Shown piece after piece: positions 43,067 through 51,911 of a DNA stretch of 64,000 bases. This DNA comes from CANLBN01 sp050633525 (GTDB taxonomy: Bacteria > Pseudomonadota > Gammaproteobacteria > Pseudomonadales > Cellvibrionaceae): the NCBI GenBank assembly GCA_050633525.1, contig JBOEGR010000003.1, forward strand, positions 1 to 64,000, read 5' to 3'. The position numbers and the translations under genes were made by a program. Within the stretch, counting starts at the first letter, position 1, and each line of letters starts with the position of its first letter. Under the pieces are notes generated by a model. It worked only from the letters and a program-made list of their open reading frames with translations, ran no database searches and had not been told where the DNA came from.

Positions 43067-43465
43067 ATGCGTCATCGTCAAAGTGGACGTCAACTAAATA
43101 GAAACAGTTCTCACCGAAAAGCCATGTTTAAAAATATGAGCGTTTCTCTTGTTGAGCACGAGTTAATTAAAACAACTGTTCCTAAAGCAAAAGAGCTTCG
43201 TCGAGTTATTGAGCCTCTTATTACACTAGCTAAGAATGATAGCGTTGCTAATCGTCGTTTAGCTTTTAGTCGTCTACGTTCGAAAGAAGCAGTAGGTAAA
43301 CTATTCAGTGATTTAGGGCCTCGTTATGAGTCTCGTCCTGGCGGTTATGTTCGCATACTTAAGTGTGGGTACCGTACTGGTGATAAAGCGCCTATGGCTT
43401 ATGTTGAGTTGGTTGATCGTCAGCCAGTTGCTAGCGAAGAAGTAGTTGAGACTGCTGAGGATTAA
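43067..43465 (+). CDS. rplQ: 50S ribosomal protein L17
   Basis: Large-subunit protein at the exit-tunnel side; 132 residues. It starts MRHRQSGRQLNRNSSHRKAMFKNM, and GPRYESRPGGYVRILKCGYRTGDKAPMAYVELVD is the diagnostic C-terminal block, followed by a short acidic tail. It is the last gene of the ribosomal cluster and is closed by the palindromic terminator at 43476-43521. Confidence 0.98.
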   Translation: MRHRQSGRQLNRNSSHRKAMFKNMSVSLVEHELIKTTVPKAKELRRVIEPLITLAKNDSVANRRLAFSRLRSKEAVGKLFSDLGPRYESRPGGYVRILKCGYRTGDKAPMAYVELVDRQPVASEEVVETAED

Positions 43466-43475
43466 TATTCCTTTT

Positions 43476-43521
43476 CAGCAGACAATAAAAAAGCCAGNNC
43501 TGGCTTTTTTATTGTCTGCTG
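43476..43521. terminator. Bidirectional terminator with two undetermined bases in its loop
   Basis: Two perfect 22-bp arms (43476-43497 and 43500-43521; core AAAAAAGCCAG / CTGGCTTTTTT) flank NN at 43498-43499. It lies between convergent rplQ and the REC-GGDEF-EAL gene and should stop both. A two-base loop cannot close, so the true loop is probably longer than shown. Confidence 0.88.
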
Positions 43522-43544
43522 TTTTATTTATTGAAGGGTGTGTA

Positions 43545-45314
43545 TTACTCATCATTAAATTCCGTTGTAAATGTCTTTGCATAAGATTGAAAATCATCTT
43601 TTGCTAATGGCTTGCTAAAATAAAAACCTTGAATAATTTTGCAGCCAAGCTTTTTTAGTTTCTCTAGCTTTTCTTTTGTGTCCACACCTTCGGCAATTAG
43701 GTTAACGCCTATTTTTCTGCATAGTTCAACCATCGCTTCTGCTATCGCTTCATCTTTCGGTGATTCAATAATATCCTTGATAAATAACCTGTCGAGTTTC
43801 AAACAATCTATAGGGAAAGCTTTTAAATATCCAAGAGAAGAATACCCGGTACCAAAGTCGTCGATGGCCAAACGAAAACCATCTTCCTTTAATTGATTTA
43901 ACATCTCGACATTTTTTGGCGTAATATCCATAAAAGTATCTTCTGTTAATTCAAACTCTATTTGCTGTTTTTTGACTTTAAATTGACTGCATATATCAGT
44001 AATGGTTTTGTAAGAATTTGTTTGGCTAATAAATTTAGGGGGTATATTGATTGAGATATGCATGCTGTCATCAACTAGATTATCCCTTTGCCATTCTTGC
44101 CATACCTGTAGGCTTCTTTTGATTATCCACTCTGTTGCAGGAATAATCAGTCCGGTTTCATTTAGCGCTGGGATAAAACCAGAAGGGGGGATAATTCCGT
44201 GTTCGCGATGGTTCCATCGGACCAAGGCTTCAGCACCATAAATGGTATTGGTTTCAAGGTTAACTTGGGGCTGAAAAAAAACTTGTAGTTCATTATTTTG
44301 TATGGCGAGACGTAGATTTTTCTCTAGATTGGTTCTGATTTGTGCGCTAATTTGTAATTCTCTTGTAAAGAACCCAACTTTGTTGCCGCCTTTATTTTTG
44401 GCGTTGTACATGGCTGTGTCAGAATTTTTTAATATTTTTTCTGGCGAGGGTTCTTTAACGTCATATGAGCTAGAAACGCCAATGCTTGAAGATGTAAATA
44501 CTGGTTTGTTATCAATAATAAAGGGCTCGGCGAGTGCATTCAGTATTTTGTTGGCAACAGTGCTAATTGAATTCAGATTTTCAATTTCTTCAAACAATAT
44601 TGTGAACTCATCTCCGCCCAAGCGGGCAACGGTGTCATTCTCTCTAACGCAGCCTTTTAAACGATTGGAAGTTTGAATGAGTAGCGCATCTCCCACTCCG
44701 TGCCCTAAGGTGTCATTAATGTTTTTAAAATTATCTAAGTCCAAGAGCATAACGACAACATGATTTTTGCTTTTTTGTCTTTTGTTGTTATCTAAGGCGT
44801 GCTTTAAACGATCCATAAAAATAGATCGGTTGGATAGTTTGGTTAGTGAATCGTAATGAGCTAGTTGCTGTAGTTCTGTTTCCGTTTTTTTTCTTTCAAT
44901 CGCGTGACGAATGGTGCGATCGATGGTTTTAATATTAAATTCATCTTTATGAATATAATCTTGAGCGCCTTGTTGAATAATTTTTTCAATTAATCTTTCA
45001 TCATAGCTGCCTGTTAACACAATGATCGGTGTTGAATTGTCGACACGGCGCATCTTTTCTAATGTTTCTGCTCCAACGCTATCAGGTAAGGATAAATCTA
45101 GGAAAATAACATCATAAACTGTGTTTTCTAATTTCTGAGCTGCGCTAGCTAAGGTATTGCTAGATTCTATTTCGTAATCGAGTGTTTGTGACCGGTGTAG
45201 TTGCTCAGTAATTAGGTGTATATCTGCTTCACTATCTTCAATGTGTAATATGGAGATAGTATGCGGGCTTTTTTGGCAGCCGTTATTTTTGTGTTGATTT
45301 GTCGTGGCTATCAT
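43545..45314 (-). CDS. Response regulator with GGDEF and EAL domains
   Basis: A cyclic-di-GMP signalling protein of 589 residues. An N-terminal receiver domain (about 20-140) has HIEDSEAD, the phospho-acceptor Asp in IFLDLSLPDS and the conserved Lys in YIHKDEF. A GGDEF domain has an intact active site (ARLGGDEFTILFE) and an RxxD inhibitory site five residues before it (REND). A C-terminal EAL domain has GAEALVRWNH and DDFGTGYSSLGYL, also intact. Both activities could therefore be present and switched by phosphorylation. There is no histidine kinase next to it. No hydrophobic segment, so it is cytoplasmic. Confidence 0.93.
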   Translation of the reverse strand: MIATTNQHKNNGCQKSPHTISILHIEDSEADIHLITEQLHRSQTLDYEIESSNTLASAAQKLENTVYDVIFLDLSLPDSVGAETLEKMRRVDNSTPIIVLTGSYDERLIEKIIQQGAQDYIHKDEFNIKTIDRTIRHAIERKKTETELQQLAHYDSLTKLSNRSIFMDRLKHALDNNKRQKSKNHVVVMLLDLDNFKNINDTLGHGVGDALLIQTSNRLKGCVRENDTVARLGGDEFTILFEEIENLNSISTVANKILNALAEPFIIDNKPVFTSSSIGVSSSYDVKEPSPEKILKNSDTAMYNAKNKGGNKVGFFTRELQISAQIRTNLEKNLRLAIQNNELQVFFQPQVNLETNTIYGAEALVRWNHREHGIIPPSGFIPALNETGLIIPATEWIIKRSLQVWQEWQRDNLVDDSMHISINIPPKFISQTNSYKTITDICSQFKVKKQQIEFELTEDTFMDITPKNVEMLNQLKEDGFRLAIDDFGTGYSSLGYLKAFPIDCLKLDRLFIKDIIESPKDEAIAEAMVELCRKIGVNLIAEGVDTKEKLEKLKKLGCKIIQGFYFSKPLAKDDFQSYAKTFTTEFNDE

Positions 45315-45500
45315 CTATCGTAGCTAGCTTTAAGTCTTAAGGAGGCATATAACAACGTCTATAAGAAAACGCTATTCATTCAGTATAGGTTAGTATTGGA
45401 TAAAGTCAGGGAGAAAAGGCAGAAATGTCTGCCTATCGGGATATGAATACAGGGCTGTTAAGAGTACTGGGTTATAACTGCGATATTATGTCACTTTGCT

Positions 45501-48320
45501 TTACAGTAATTTCTTAAGGAACTGTCCTGTGTGTGATTTTTTAACCTTGCATATTGCCTCAGGTGTTCCCTCCGCAATAATCTGTCCGCCACCACTACCA
45601 CCTTCAGGGCCTAGATCTACAACCCAATCCGCTGTTTTTACCACATCGAGATTGTGCTCGATAACAACAATAGTATTGCCATGGTCTCTTAATCGATGAA
45701 GGACAGTTAATAGTTGTTGTATATCGTGAAAATGAAGGCCGGTTGTGGGTTCATCAAGAATATAGAGAGTTTGGCCTGTATCACGCTTTGATAGTTCTTT
45801 GGCGAGTTTGACGCGTTGAGCTTCACCACCGGAGAGTGTCGTCGCTGCTTGGCCTAAGCGTATATAAGATAAACCTACATCCATTAGTGTTTGTAACTTA
45901 CGCGCTACGGCTGGTATAGGGTCGAAAAACTCTCTTGCATCCTCTACGGTCAGATCGAGGACTTGGTGGATATTTTTGCCTTTATACAAAATTTCGAGTG
46001 TTTCACGATTGTAACGTTTGCCCTGACACACATCACAAGCGACATAGACATCTGGCAGAAAGTGCATTTCTACTTTAACGACACCGTCACCTTGGCAGGC
46101 TTCACATCGACCGCCTTTCACATTAAAGCTAAATCGCCCTGGCTTGTAGCCTCTAGAGCGAGCTTCTTGTGTGCCTGAGAATAATTCGCGTATAGGGGTA
46201 AAAATACCAGTATACGTTGCTGGATTAGAGCGAGGCGTACGCCCAATTGGGCTCTGGTCAATATCGACACATTTGTCAGTGTGTTCGAGGCCGGAGATCT
46301 TTTTATAGGGGGCTGGCTTTAGTGTTGTTGCACCATTCAATTCAGTGGCAACAATAGGGTAAAGGGTGCCATTGACCAGAGTCGATTTTCCAGAGCCTGA
46401 TACACCTGTAATACAGGTCATTAAGCCTAGTGGAATGCTTAAGGTGACGTCTTGTAGGTTATTACCGCTGGCTCCACTGAGAACAAGTTGTTTTTTGGGG
46501 TCGGCTGCCTGACGCTTTTCCGGTACGGCAATGGCTTTCTTCCCTGATAAATATTGACCTGTAAGTGAGTCTTTACTTTTCTTGATGGCGGCAATTTTGC
46601 CTTGAGCAATGACCTTTCCACCGTGAACACCAGCACCTGGGCCGATATCAATAACATGGTCCGCTTGGCGAATAGCATCTTCATCATGTTCGACCACAAT
46701 AACGGTATTACCTAAGTCTCTGAGGTGAACCAATGTGCGAAGTAAGCGATCATTATCTCTCTGGTGTAGGCCAATAGAGGGTTCATCTAAAATATACATC
46801 ACGCCCACAAGGCCGGCACCAATTTGGCTGGCAAGGCGGATGCGTTGTGCTTCACCGCCAGACAGTGTTTCAGCGCTGCGATTAAGGTTCAGATAGTTAA
46901 GGCCGACATCAACCAAAAACTGAAAGCGATCACCTATTTCTTTTAATATCTTGCTGGCTATTTCGCCTTTGGCTCCGCTTAGCTTCAGTTTTTGATAGTA
47001 TTCATAGGCTTCGCCAATAGGTAGTGCGCAAATGTCGGAGATAATCTTATCGTCAATAAAGACATTTCGTGCTTCTTCTCTCAGCCGTGTGCCACCACAG
47101 CTAGGGCAGGGTTGAGAGGAGAGTAACTTGGATAAGTCTTCCCTTACCGATTGTGAATCGGTATCACGATAGCGCCTTTCTAGATTGGGGATAACCCCTT
47201 CAAAACGATGCTTGCGCTTGTAGGTATCACCTCGATCATTGACATAGGTAAAGTTAATTTCCGTATCGCCAGACCCATAGAGTATGGCATTGCGGTGAGC
47301 TTTTTTGAGTTTCTTCCATGGTGTATCGGTATCGAACTTAAAATGCTTGGCGAGAGATTCCAGCATATGAAAATAATAGATGTTACGTTTATCCCAGCCG
47401 CGAATAGCGCCTTCGGATAATGATGCCTCAGGGAATTGTGCGATTTTACTTTCGTCAAAGTATTGCTTAACACCCAAACCGTCACAAGTTGGGCAGGCGC
47501 CTGCGGGGTTGTTAAACGAGAATAATCGTGGCTCGAGCTCTGTAAGTGAGTAGTCACATACAGGGCACGCGTGCTTTGTGGAGAAGACCTGGTCTTTCTT
47601 CTTCCCTTCCATGTAGCTGATAGTAATGAGACCACTAGATAGCATAACCCCAGTTTCTATCGATTCAGCCAGTCTTAGCTGCAAGTCATCTCGTACTTTG
47701 AAACGGTCGACTACAGCATCAATCGTATGCTTTTTCTTTTTATCTAGAGTGGGAAGTTCATCTAAATCAAAAACATCGCCATCAACTCTGACCCTGACAA
47801 AACCATCTCGGCGTAGTTGTTCAAACACATGTAGGTGTTCGCCCTTGCGGTCACGAATGATGGGTGCCAATAACATCAGCTTAGTGCCTTCGGGCATGGC
47901 CAATATTGAGTCCACGATTTCACTTACCGTCTGAGCCGCTAGAGCAACCTTATGTGTAGGGCAGCGGGCTTCGCCGACTCGTGCAAATAAGAGTCGTAAA
48001 TAGTCGTAAATTTCTGTAATGGTGCCCACTGTTGAGCGAGGGTTGTGCGAGGTGGACTTTTGCTCAATCGAAATAGCGGGGCTTAAGCCTTCAATATGGT
48101 CGACATCTGGTTTTTCCATCATTGATAGAAACTGACGAGCATAGGTCGATAGTGATTCCACATAACGTCTCTGGCCCTCGGCATAAAGTGTGTCAAATGC
48201 CAAGGATGACTTCCCAGAACCAGACAGGCCGGTAATGACAATAAATTTGTCGCGAGGTATATCGAGGTCAATATTCTTTAAATTGTGGGTGCGGGCGCCC
48301 CGGACGGTAATGGTATCCAC
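45501..48320 (-). CDS. uvrA: UvrABC excinuclease subunit A
   Basis: DNA-damage recognition ATPase of nucleotide excision repair; 939 residues, full length. Two ABC modules: Walker A GLSGSGKSS near residue 33 and GVSGSGKST near residue 641, each with a signature TLSGGEAQR. Zinc-binding clusters are CPVCDYS/CPTCDGLG in the first half and CEACQGDG/CDVCQGKR in the second. It is divergent from the MFS gene, an arrangement also seen in Pseudomonas-like genomes. No clear LexA box was found in the 234-bp region upstream. Confidence 0.98.
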   Translation of the reverse strand: MDTITVRGARTHNLKNIDLDIPRDKFIVITGLSGSGKSSLAFDTLYAEGQRRYVESLSTYARQFLSMMEKPDVDHIEGLSPAISIEQKSTSHNPRSTVGTITEIYDYLRLLFARVGEARCPTHKVALAAQTVSEIVDSILAMPEGTKLMLLAPIIRDRKGEHLHVFEQLRRDGFVRVRVDGDVFDLDELPTLDKKKKHTIDAVVDRFKVRDDLQLRLAESIETGVMLSSGLITISYMEGKKKDQVFSTKHACPVCDYSLTELEPRLFSFNNPAGACPTCDGLGVKQYFDESKIAQFPEASLSEGAIRGWDKRNIYYFHMLESLAKHFKFDTDTPWKKLKKAHRNAILYGSGDTEINFTYVNDRGDTYKRKHRFEGVIPNLERRYRDTDSQSVREDLSKLLSSQPCPSCGGTRLREEARNVFIDDKIISDICALPIGEAYEYYQKLKLSGAKGEIASKILKEIGDRFQFLVDVGLNYLNLNRSAETLSGGEAQRIRLASQIGAGLVGVMYILDEPSIGLHQRDNDRLLRTLVHLRDLGNTVIVVEHDEDAIRQADHVIDIGPGAGVHGGKVIAQGKIAAIKKSKDSLTGQYLSGKKAIAVPEKRQAADPKKQLVLSGASGNNLQDVTLSIPLGLMTCITGVSGSGKSTLVNGTLYPIVATELNGATTLKPAPYKKISGLEHTDKCVDIDQSPIGRTPRSNPATYTGIFTPIRELFSGTQEARSRGYKPGRFSFNVKGGRCEACQGDGVVKVEMHFLPDVYVACDVCQGKRYNRETLEILYKGKNIHQVLDLTVEDAREFFDPIPAVARKLQTLMDVGLSYIRLGQAATTLSGGEAQRVKLAKELSKRDTGQTLYILDEPTTGLHFHDIQQLLTVLHRLRDHGNTIVVIEHNLDVVKTADWVVDLGPEGGSGGGQIIAEGTPEAICKVKKSHTGQFLKKLL

Positions 48321-48353
48321 TAAATTTGCTCAGTTGAAAAAGTTAAACGCAAC

Positions 48354-48372
48354 GAATGATTATAAGTCATTC
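48354..48372 (-). promoter_or_regulatory. Candidate uvrA -10 element inside an inverted repeat
   Basis: On the minus strand a perfect TATAAT (plus-strand ATTATA at 48359-48364) sits inside the inverted repeat GAATGA-N7-TCATTC (48354-48372), about 40 bases before uvrA. No good -35 lies at 16-18 bp. The repeat could be an operator. Confidence 0.4.
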
Positions 48373-48497
48373 GGCCTGTTAAGTGTGGGCAAAAGTCCAT
48401 TATGAGAACAATGGCCGCTTGATTCTTTTTCTGGTTACGTCTGAGGTGAATGATTAGACTTCAGTTTCTTTGAGTTTATGCTTATTTAAAGCATTGC

Positions 48498-48526
48498 TTA
48501 ACAGCTACAGATACGCTTGATAGAAT
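48498..48526 (+). promoter_or_regulatory. Sigma70-type promoter of the MFS gene
   Basis: TTAACA (48498-48503), a 17-bp spacer, and TAGAAT (48521-48526): five of six matches in each hexamer. It ends 29 bases before the MFS start codon. Confidence 0.6.
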
Positions 48527-48554
48527 GTCGGCCTAAATATTATTCCGAGCCCAC

Positions 48555-49787
48555 ATGTCTGCCGTACTGCCTTCACACACCTTGCCCTCCCAAACGCGTT
48601 CAGTTGCATCATTAGCGACACTTTATATTGCTCGAATGTTGGGTTTGTTTATGGTGTTGCCGGTTTTATCTCTTGCGGGTGATGATTACAGTGGCAGTAC
48701 GGTCTTTTTGTTGGGGGTTGCCTTGGGCATCTACGGCTTAACACAAGCCTGCTTGCAAATCCCATTTGGTATTTTGTCCGATCGATTTGGGCGCAAGGCA
48801 TTAATTATTATTGGTTTGCTGCTATTTGCGGCAGGGTCCTTAGTAGCGGCTTTGAGCCACAGTGTCGAAGGTTTGATCATCGGGCGGGCTTTACAAGGCG
48901 CTGGAGCAATAGCGGGCGTCATTATGGCCACGGTGGGTGATCTCACAACAGATGAAAATCGCAGTAAAGCGATGGCCTCTATTGGTGCCTCTATTGGCAT
49001 TGCATTTGCGCTATCTTTAGTTATCGGCCCACTTTTAACGGCAGTAGGTGGTATACGCTGGATCTTTTGGCTAACGCTCATATTAGCTATTGTGGGTATC
49101 TTTATCGTGATATTTGCTATTCCCTCTATTCCGGCAGATAAGGTGAAACACTCTTTATCCGTTGATGGGCTAAAATCAGTCGCATCTGATGCGGCCCTAT
49201 GGCGTTTAAATATCGGTATTTTTGTTTTGCATGCTGTGCTGATGTCTTTGTTTGTTGCATTACCCCTGTTACTCACCTCAGTGAATATTCCTCAAACTCA
49301 GCATGCTTGGGTTTACTTAAGCGTCATGGGCATCGCGTTTGTGTTAATGGTCCCCTTGATGATTATTGGTGAGCGCAAGCAGAAGGTTAAATCGATCTTC
49401 CTTTCTATCCTGCTACTAGCAGCGCTGTCGTTGCTGGTTTTGCCTTTTGTGTCGACTAGTGCACCATGGGTCTTGCTGGCTGTATTGCTTTTCTTTGTTG
49501 CATTTAATTATCTAGAGGCGACATTGCCTTCACTGATGAGTAAAACTGTGCCTGCTGCGCAGAGGGGTGCCGGCTCAGGCTTATTTTCGACCTGCCAGTT
49601 TTTAGGTGCAGCTGTTGGGGGTATCTTAGGGGCTTGGCTGTACAGTCAATTTGGATTGACTTATATGCTGCTGGCCTGTGTAAGCTTGCTCTTGTTGTGG
49701 TGGTTATCAGCACTAGCAATGGTTATCCCTCAGCCTCCCTTCGTAAAAACCGCTGAAGGCTCATTAGAGACAGATGTGGTAGCATAG
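48555..49787 (+). CDS. MFS transporter, 12-helix, multidrug-efflux-like
   Basis: Inner-membrane secondary transporter of 410 residues with 12 hydrophobic segments. The loop 2-3 signature is GILSDRFGRKALI, and GRALQGAGAIAGVIMATVGDLTTDENRSKAMA is the drug/proton antiporter-type motif region in helices 4-5. It resembles YajR-like transporters but lacks the extra C-terminal domain of E. coli YajR. It lies between uvrA and ssb, as in pseudomonads. The substrate is unknown. Confidence 0.88.
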   Translation: MSAVLPSHTLPSQTRSVASLATLYIARMLGLFMVLPVLSLAGDDYSGSTVFLLGVALGIYGLTQACLQIPFGILSDRFGRKALIIIGLLLFAAGSLVAALSHSVEGLIIGRALQGAGAIAGVIMATVGDLTTDENRSKAMASIGASIGIAFALSLVIGPLLTAVGGIRWIFWLTLILAIVGIFIVIFAIPSIPADKVKHSLSVDGLKSVASDAALWRLNIGIFVLHAVLMSLFVALPLLLTSVNIPQTQHAWVYLSVMGIAFVLMVPLMIIGERKQKVKSIFLSILLLAALSLLVLPFVSTSAPWVLLAVLLFFVAFNYLEATLPSLMSKTVPAAQRGAGSGLFSTCQFLGAAVGGILGAWLYSQFGLTYMLLACVSLLLLWWLSALAMVIPQPPFVKTAEGSLETDVVA

Positions 49788-49814
49788 CGACATTGATGTA
49801 ATACGATTTAAATA

Positions 49815-49830
49815 TCTACTATTTAGTAGA
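49815..49830 (+). repeat. Palindrome in the ssb leader
   Basis: TCTACTA-TT-TAGTAGA, perfect 7-bp arms, followed up to about 49890 by purine-rich TAG-containing repeats (AGTAGTAGTAGAAAC, AGTAGTAGAGCAAG). Function unknown; a regulatory site is possible. Confidence 0.5.
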
Positions 49831-49934
49831 CAAGTAGTAGTAGAAACAAGTAGTAGAGCAAGAGCTAGTGGTAGAAATACTAGCAGAACAACCGTTATCT
49901 GAATAAGATCAGAATAAGAACAGAGGAAATAGAC

Positions 49935-50459
49935 ATGGCGCGTGGAATTAACAAAGCAATATTAGTCGGTACACTAGGGCAAGACCCAGAAGTCCGCTAC
50001 CTGCCATCCGGCGGAGCGGTGACCAATATTAGTATTGCAACCAATGAAAGCTGGAAAGACAAGCAAACTGGCCAGCAGCAAGAAAGAACGGAATGGCACC
50101 GTATTGTCTTTTTTAACCGTTTAGCGGAAATTGCCGGGGAGTATTTGAAAAAAGGTTCTCAAGTGTATATCGAGGGTAAGTTGCAAACCCGCAAGTGGCA
50201 AGCGCAAGACGGTACCGATCGCTATTCTACTGAAATTGTTGCCAATGAAATGCAAATGTTAGGCGGCAGACAAGGTGCTGGCATGGGTGGCGGCGGTATG
50301 GATGAGTATAACCAATCAGGTTATGGTGGCCAACAAGCTGCACCATCATCCCCACAAGCGCAGGCTGCACCAAGCCAGAGGCCGCAACAAGCTCCTCAAA
50401 AGCAAGCGCCAGCTGCACCGCCTGCAATGGATAGTTTTGATGACGATATTCCTTTCTAA
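49935..50459 (+). CDS. ssb: Single-stranded DNA-binding protein
   Basis: Coats single-stranded DNA and recruits replication and repair partners; 174 residues. The OB fold is at residues 1-110 (INKAILVGTLGQDPEVRYLPSGGAVTNISIAT, TEWHRIVFFNRLAE). A Gly/Gln/Pro/Ala-rich linker (about 113-162) leads to the acidic tip DSFDDDIPF that binds partner proteins. GAGGAAA precedes the ATG. The 147-bp leader contains a palindrome and TAG-rich repeats. Confidence 0.98.
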   Translation: MARGINKAILVGTLGQDPEVRYLPSGGAVTNISIATNESWKDKQTGQQQERTEWHRIVFFNRLAEIAGEYLKKGSQVYIEGKLQTRKWQAQDGTDRYSTEIVANEMQMLGGRQGAGMGGGGMDEYNQSGYGGQQAAPSSPQAQAAPSQRPQQAPQKQAPAAPPAMDSFDDDIPF

Positions 50460-50481
50460 AAATGGGTGAAAAATACTATCT

Positions 50482-50518
50482 AAATAAGGCCTCATAATAT
50501 GAGGCCTTATTTTTTTCA
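50482..50518 (+). terminator. Rho-independent terminator after ssb
   Basis: Perfect 14-bp arms AAATAAGGCCTCAT / ATGAGGCCTTATTT with an AAT loop, followed by a T-run. It starts 23 bases after the ssb stop. Confidence 0.93.
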
Positions 50519-50572
50519 GTATTTTTTAATGCTTTTTTAAATTTTAATTACTTAAAGTAGGCAGCAGCCATC

Positions 50573-51418
50573 ATGCAGAAAACAATATTAGTGACCGGTT
50601 GTTCAAGTGGCATTGGTAAGACTGTTGCTTATGGATTGCGTGATAAAGGCTATATTGTTTATCCCACAGCACGAAAAAGTAGTGATGTAGATGACCTTAT
50701 CCAACAGGGTTTTGATGCGATTCAATTGGATTATGCAGATAGTGATAGTGTCGAACGTGCTTACGACATTCTAATGGAAAAAACAGGTCGTCAACTGTTT
50801 GCTGTTTTTCATAATGGCGCCTACGGTCAACCCGGTGCTGTCGAAGATCTTTCGCGGGAGACATTAGAAAAGCAATTCGCGACCAATGTATTCGGTTGGC
50901 ATCAATTGAATAATTTACTTTTACCGCTTATGCGTCAGCAGGGCTATGGACGTATTATTATTAATAGTTCGGTATTAGGTATTATCGCTTTTCCAATGAG
51001 AGGAGCTTATAACGCATCCAAATTTGCCTTGGAAGGTTTGTTTGATACTTTGCGTTTAGAACTAAAAGGAACGAATATTTTTATTTCTTTAATTGAGCCT
51101 GGTCCAATTACCAGTCAGTTTAGAAAAAATGCCAAAATAGCTTTTGAAGAAAATGTCTATGGCGATAAAGTGATTCTAGAGAGTAGCCCACATAAAAAAT
51201 ATTACGAGCAGGTTATGGCTCGCTTAAGTAAAGAGGGTGACGTTGACCCTTTTACCCTTCCTCCTGAGGCGGTTCTTAAAAAAGTAGAGCATGCTTTAAA
51301 TAGCGCAAAGCCTAAAATACGCTATCCCGTTACTTTCCCTACGCATTTATTTAGTCTGTTAAAACGATTACTTCCCCATAGATGCTTGGATTGGGTTTTG
51401 CTTAAAGCCTCTAAGTAG
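50573..51418 (+). CDS. Short-chain dehydrogenase/reductase
   Basis: Classical SDR oxidoreductase, cytoplasmic, 281 residues. The NAD(P)-binding motif is TGCSSGIG (about 8-15), the catalytic Ser is in IINSSVLGI, and the Tyr/Lys pair is YNASK (near residue 146-150). LIEPGPITSQF follows, as in family members. The C-terminal part is basic. It is monocistronic, following the ssb terminator. The substrate is unknown; retinol/steroid-type annotations for this family are not informative here. Confidence 0.9.
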   Translation: MQKTILVTGCSSGIGKTVAYGLRDKGYIVYPTARKSSDVDDLIQQGFDAIQLDYADSDSVERAYDILMEKTGRQLFAVFHNGAYGQPGAVEDLSRETLEKQFATNVFGWHQLNNLLLPLMRQQGYGRIIINSSVLGIIAFPMRGAYNASKFALEGLFDTLRLELKGTNIFISLIEPGPITSQFRKNAKIAFEENVYGDKVILESSPHKKYYEQVMARLSKEGDVDPFTLPPEAVLKKVEHALNSAKPKIRYPVTFPTHLFSLLKRLLPHRCLDWVLLKASK

Positions 51419-51911
51419 AACCTTATCCGAGCTTATAAAGTTTAAGCCCCCATAGTTAACTATACCTATATCTCACACCTTCTAAACGATAGCCTTTGGT
51501 AAAGCTGAATCCATATTCCTAGGGTTATATAACCCAATAATAGGATTGAGCAAAATAAAAGATGGCCGTAAACTGCGAGCAGATGGCAAGTTAGCCAGAA
51601 CGAAGGTTAGATATTTAAGGATCTTTGATTGTGTTCACATACGAAAAACTATGCGGGCTTAAATCAGAGGCTGCTTTACTATTGCCTTAGATAAGAGTAT
51701 GTTGTTATTCAGAATTTCAATATATTAATATCAAACGTATAACACAATAAATAGGGTTTGATTTTCATAATATGTATGTTTTTTCTCCCTCTTTATATGT
51801 GCGTTTTATCAATGCATTGATTCACTCGTTTATTAAAAATGCTTATAAAAACGTTTTTTAATATAAGTATCACAATAAAAATAACCTTCATTTAAATCAG
51901 GAGTAGGTCCT
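51419..51911. promoter_or_regulatory. 493-bp gene-free region with two palindromes upstream of the TAXI gene
   Basis: No coding frame is supportable. The region contains GGGTTATATAACCC (51522-51535) and ATCAATGCATTGAT (51808-51821), both perfect 14-bp palindromes. The second is 91 bp before the TAXI start and is a good operator candidate. The right half is very AT-rich. Confidence 0.5.

Noticed and set aside
48321..48554. SOS (LexA) box upstream of uvrA
   Set aside because: No CTGT-N8-ACAG or close variant was found; CTGTTAAGTGTGGGCA lacks the second half.
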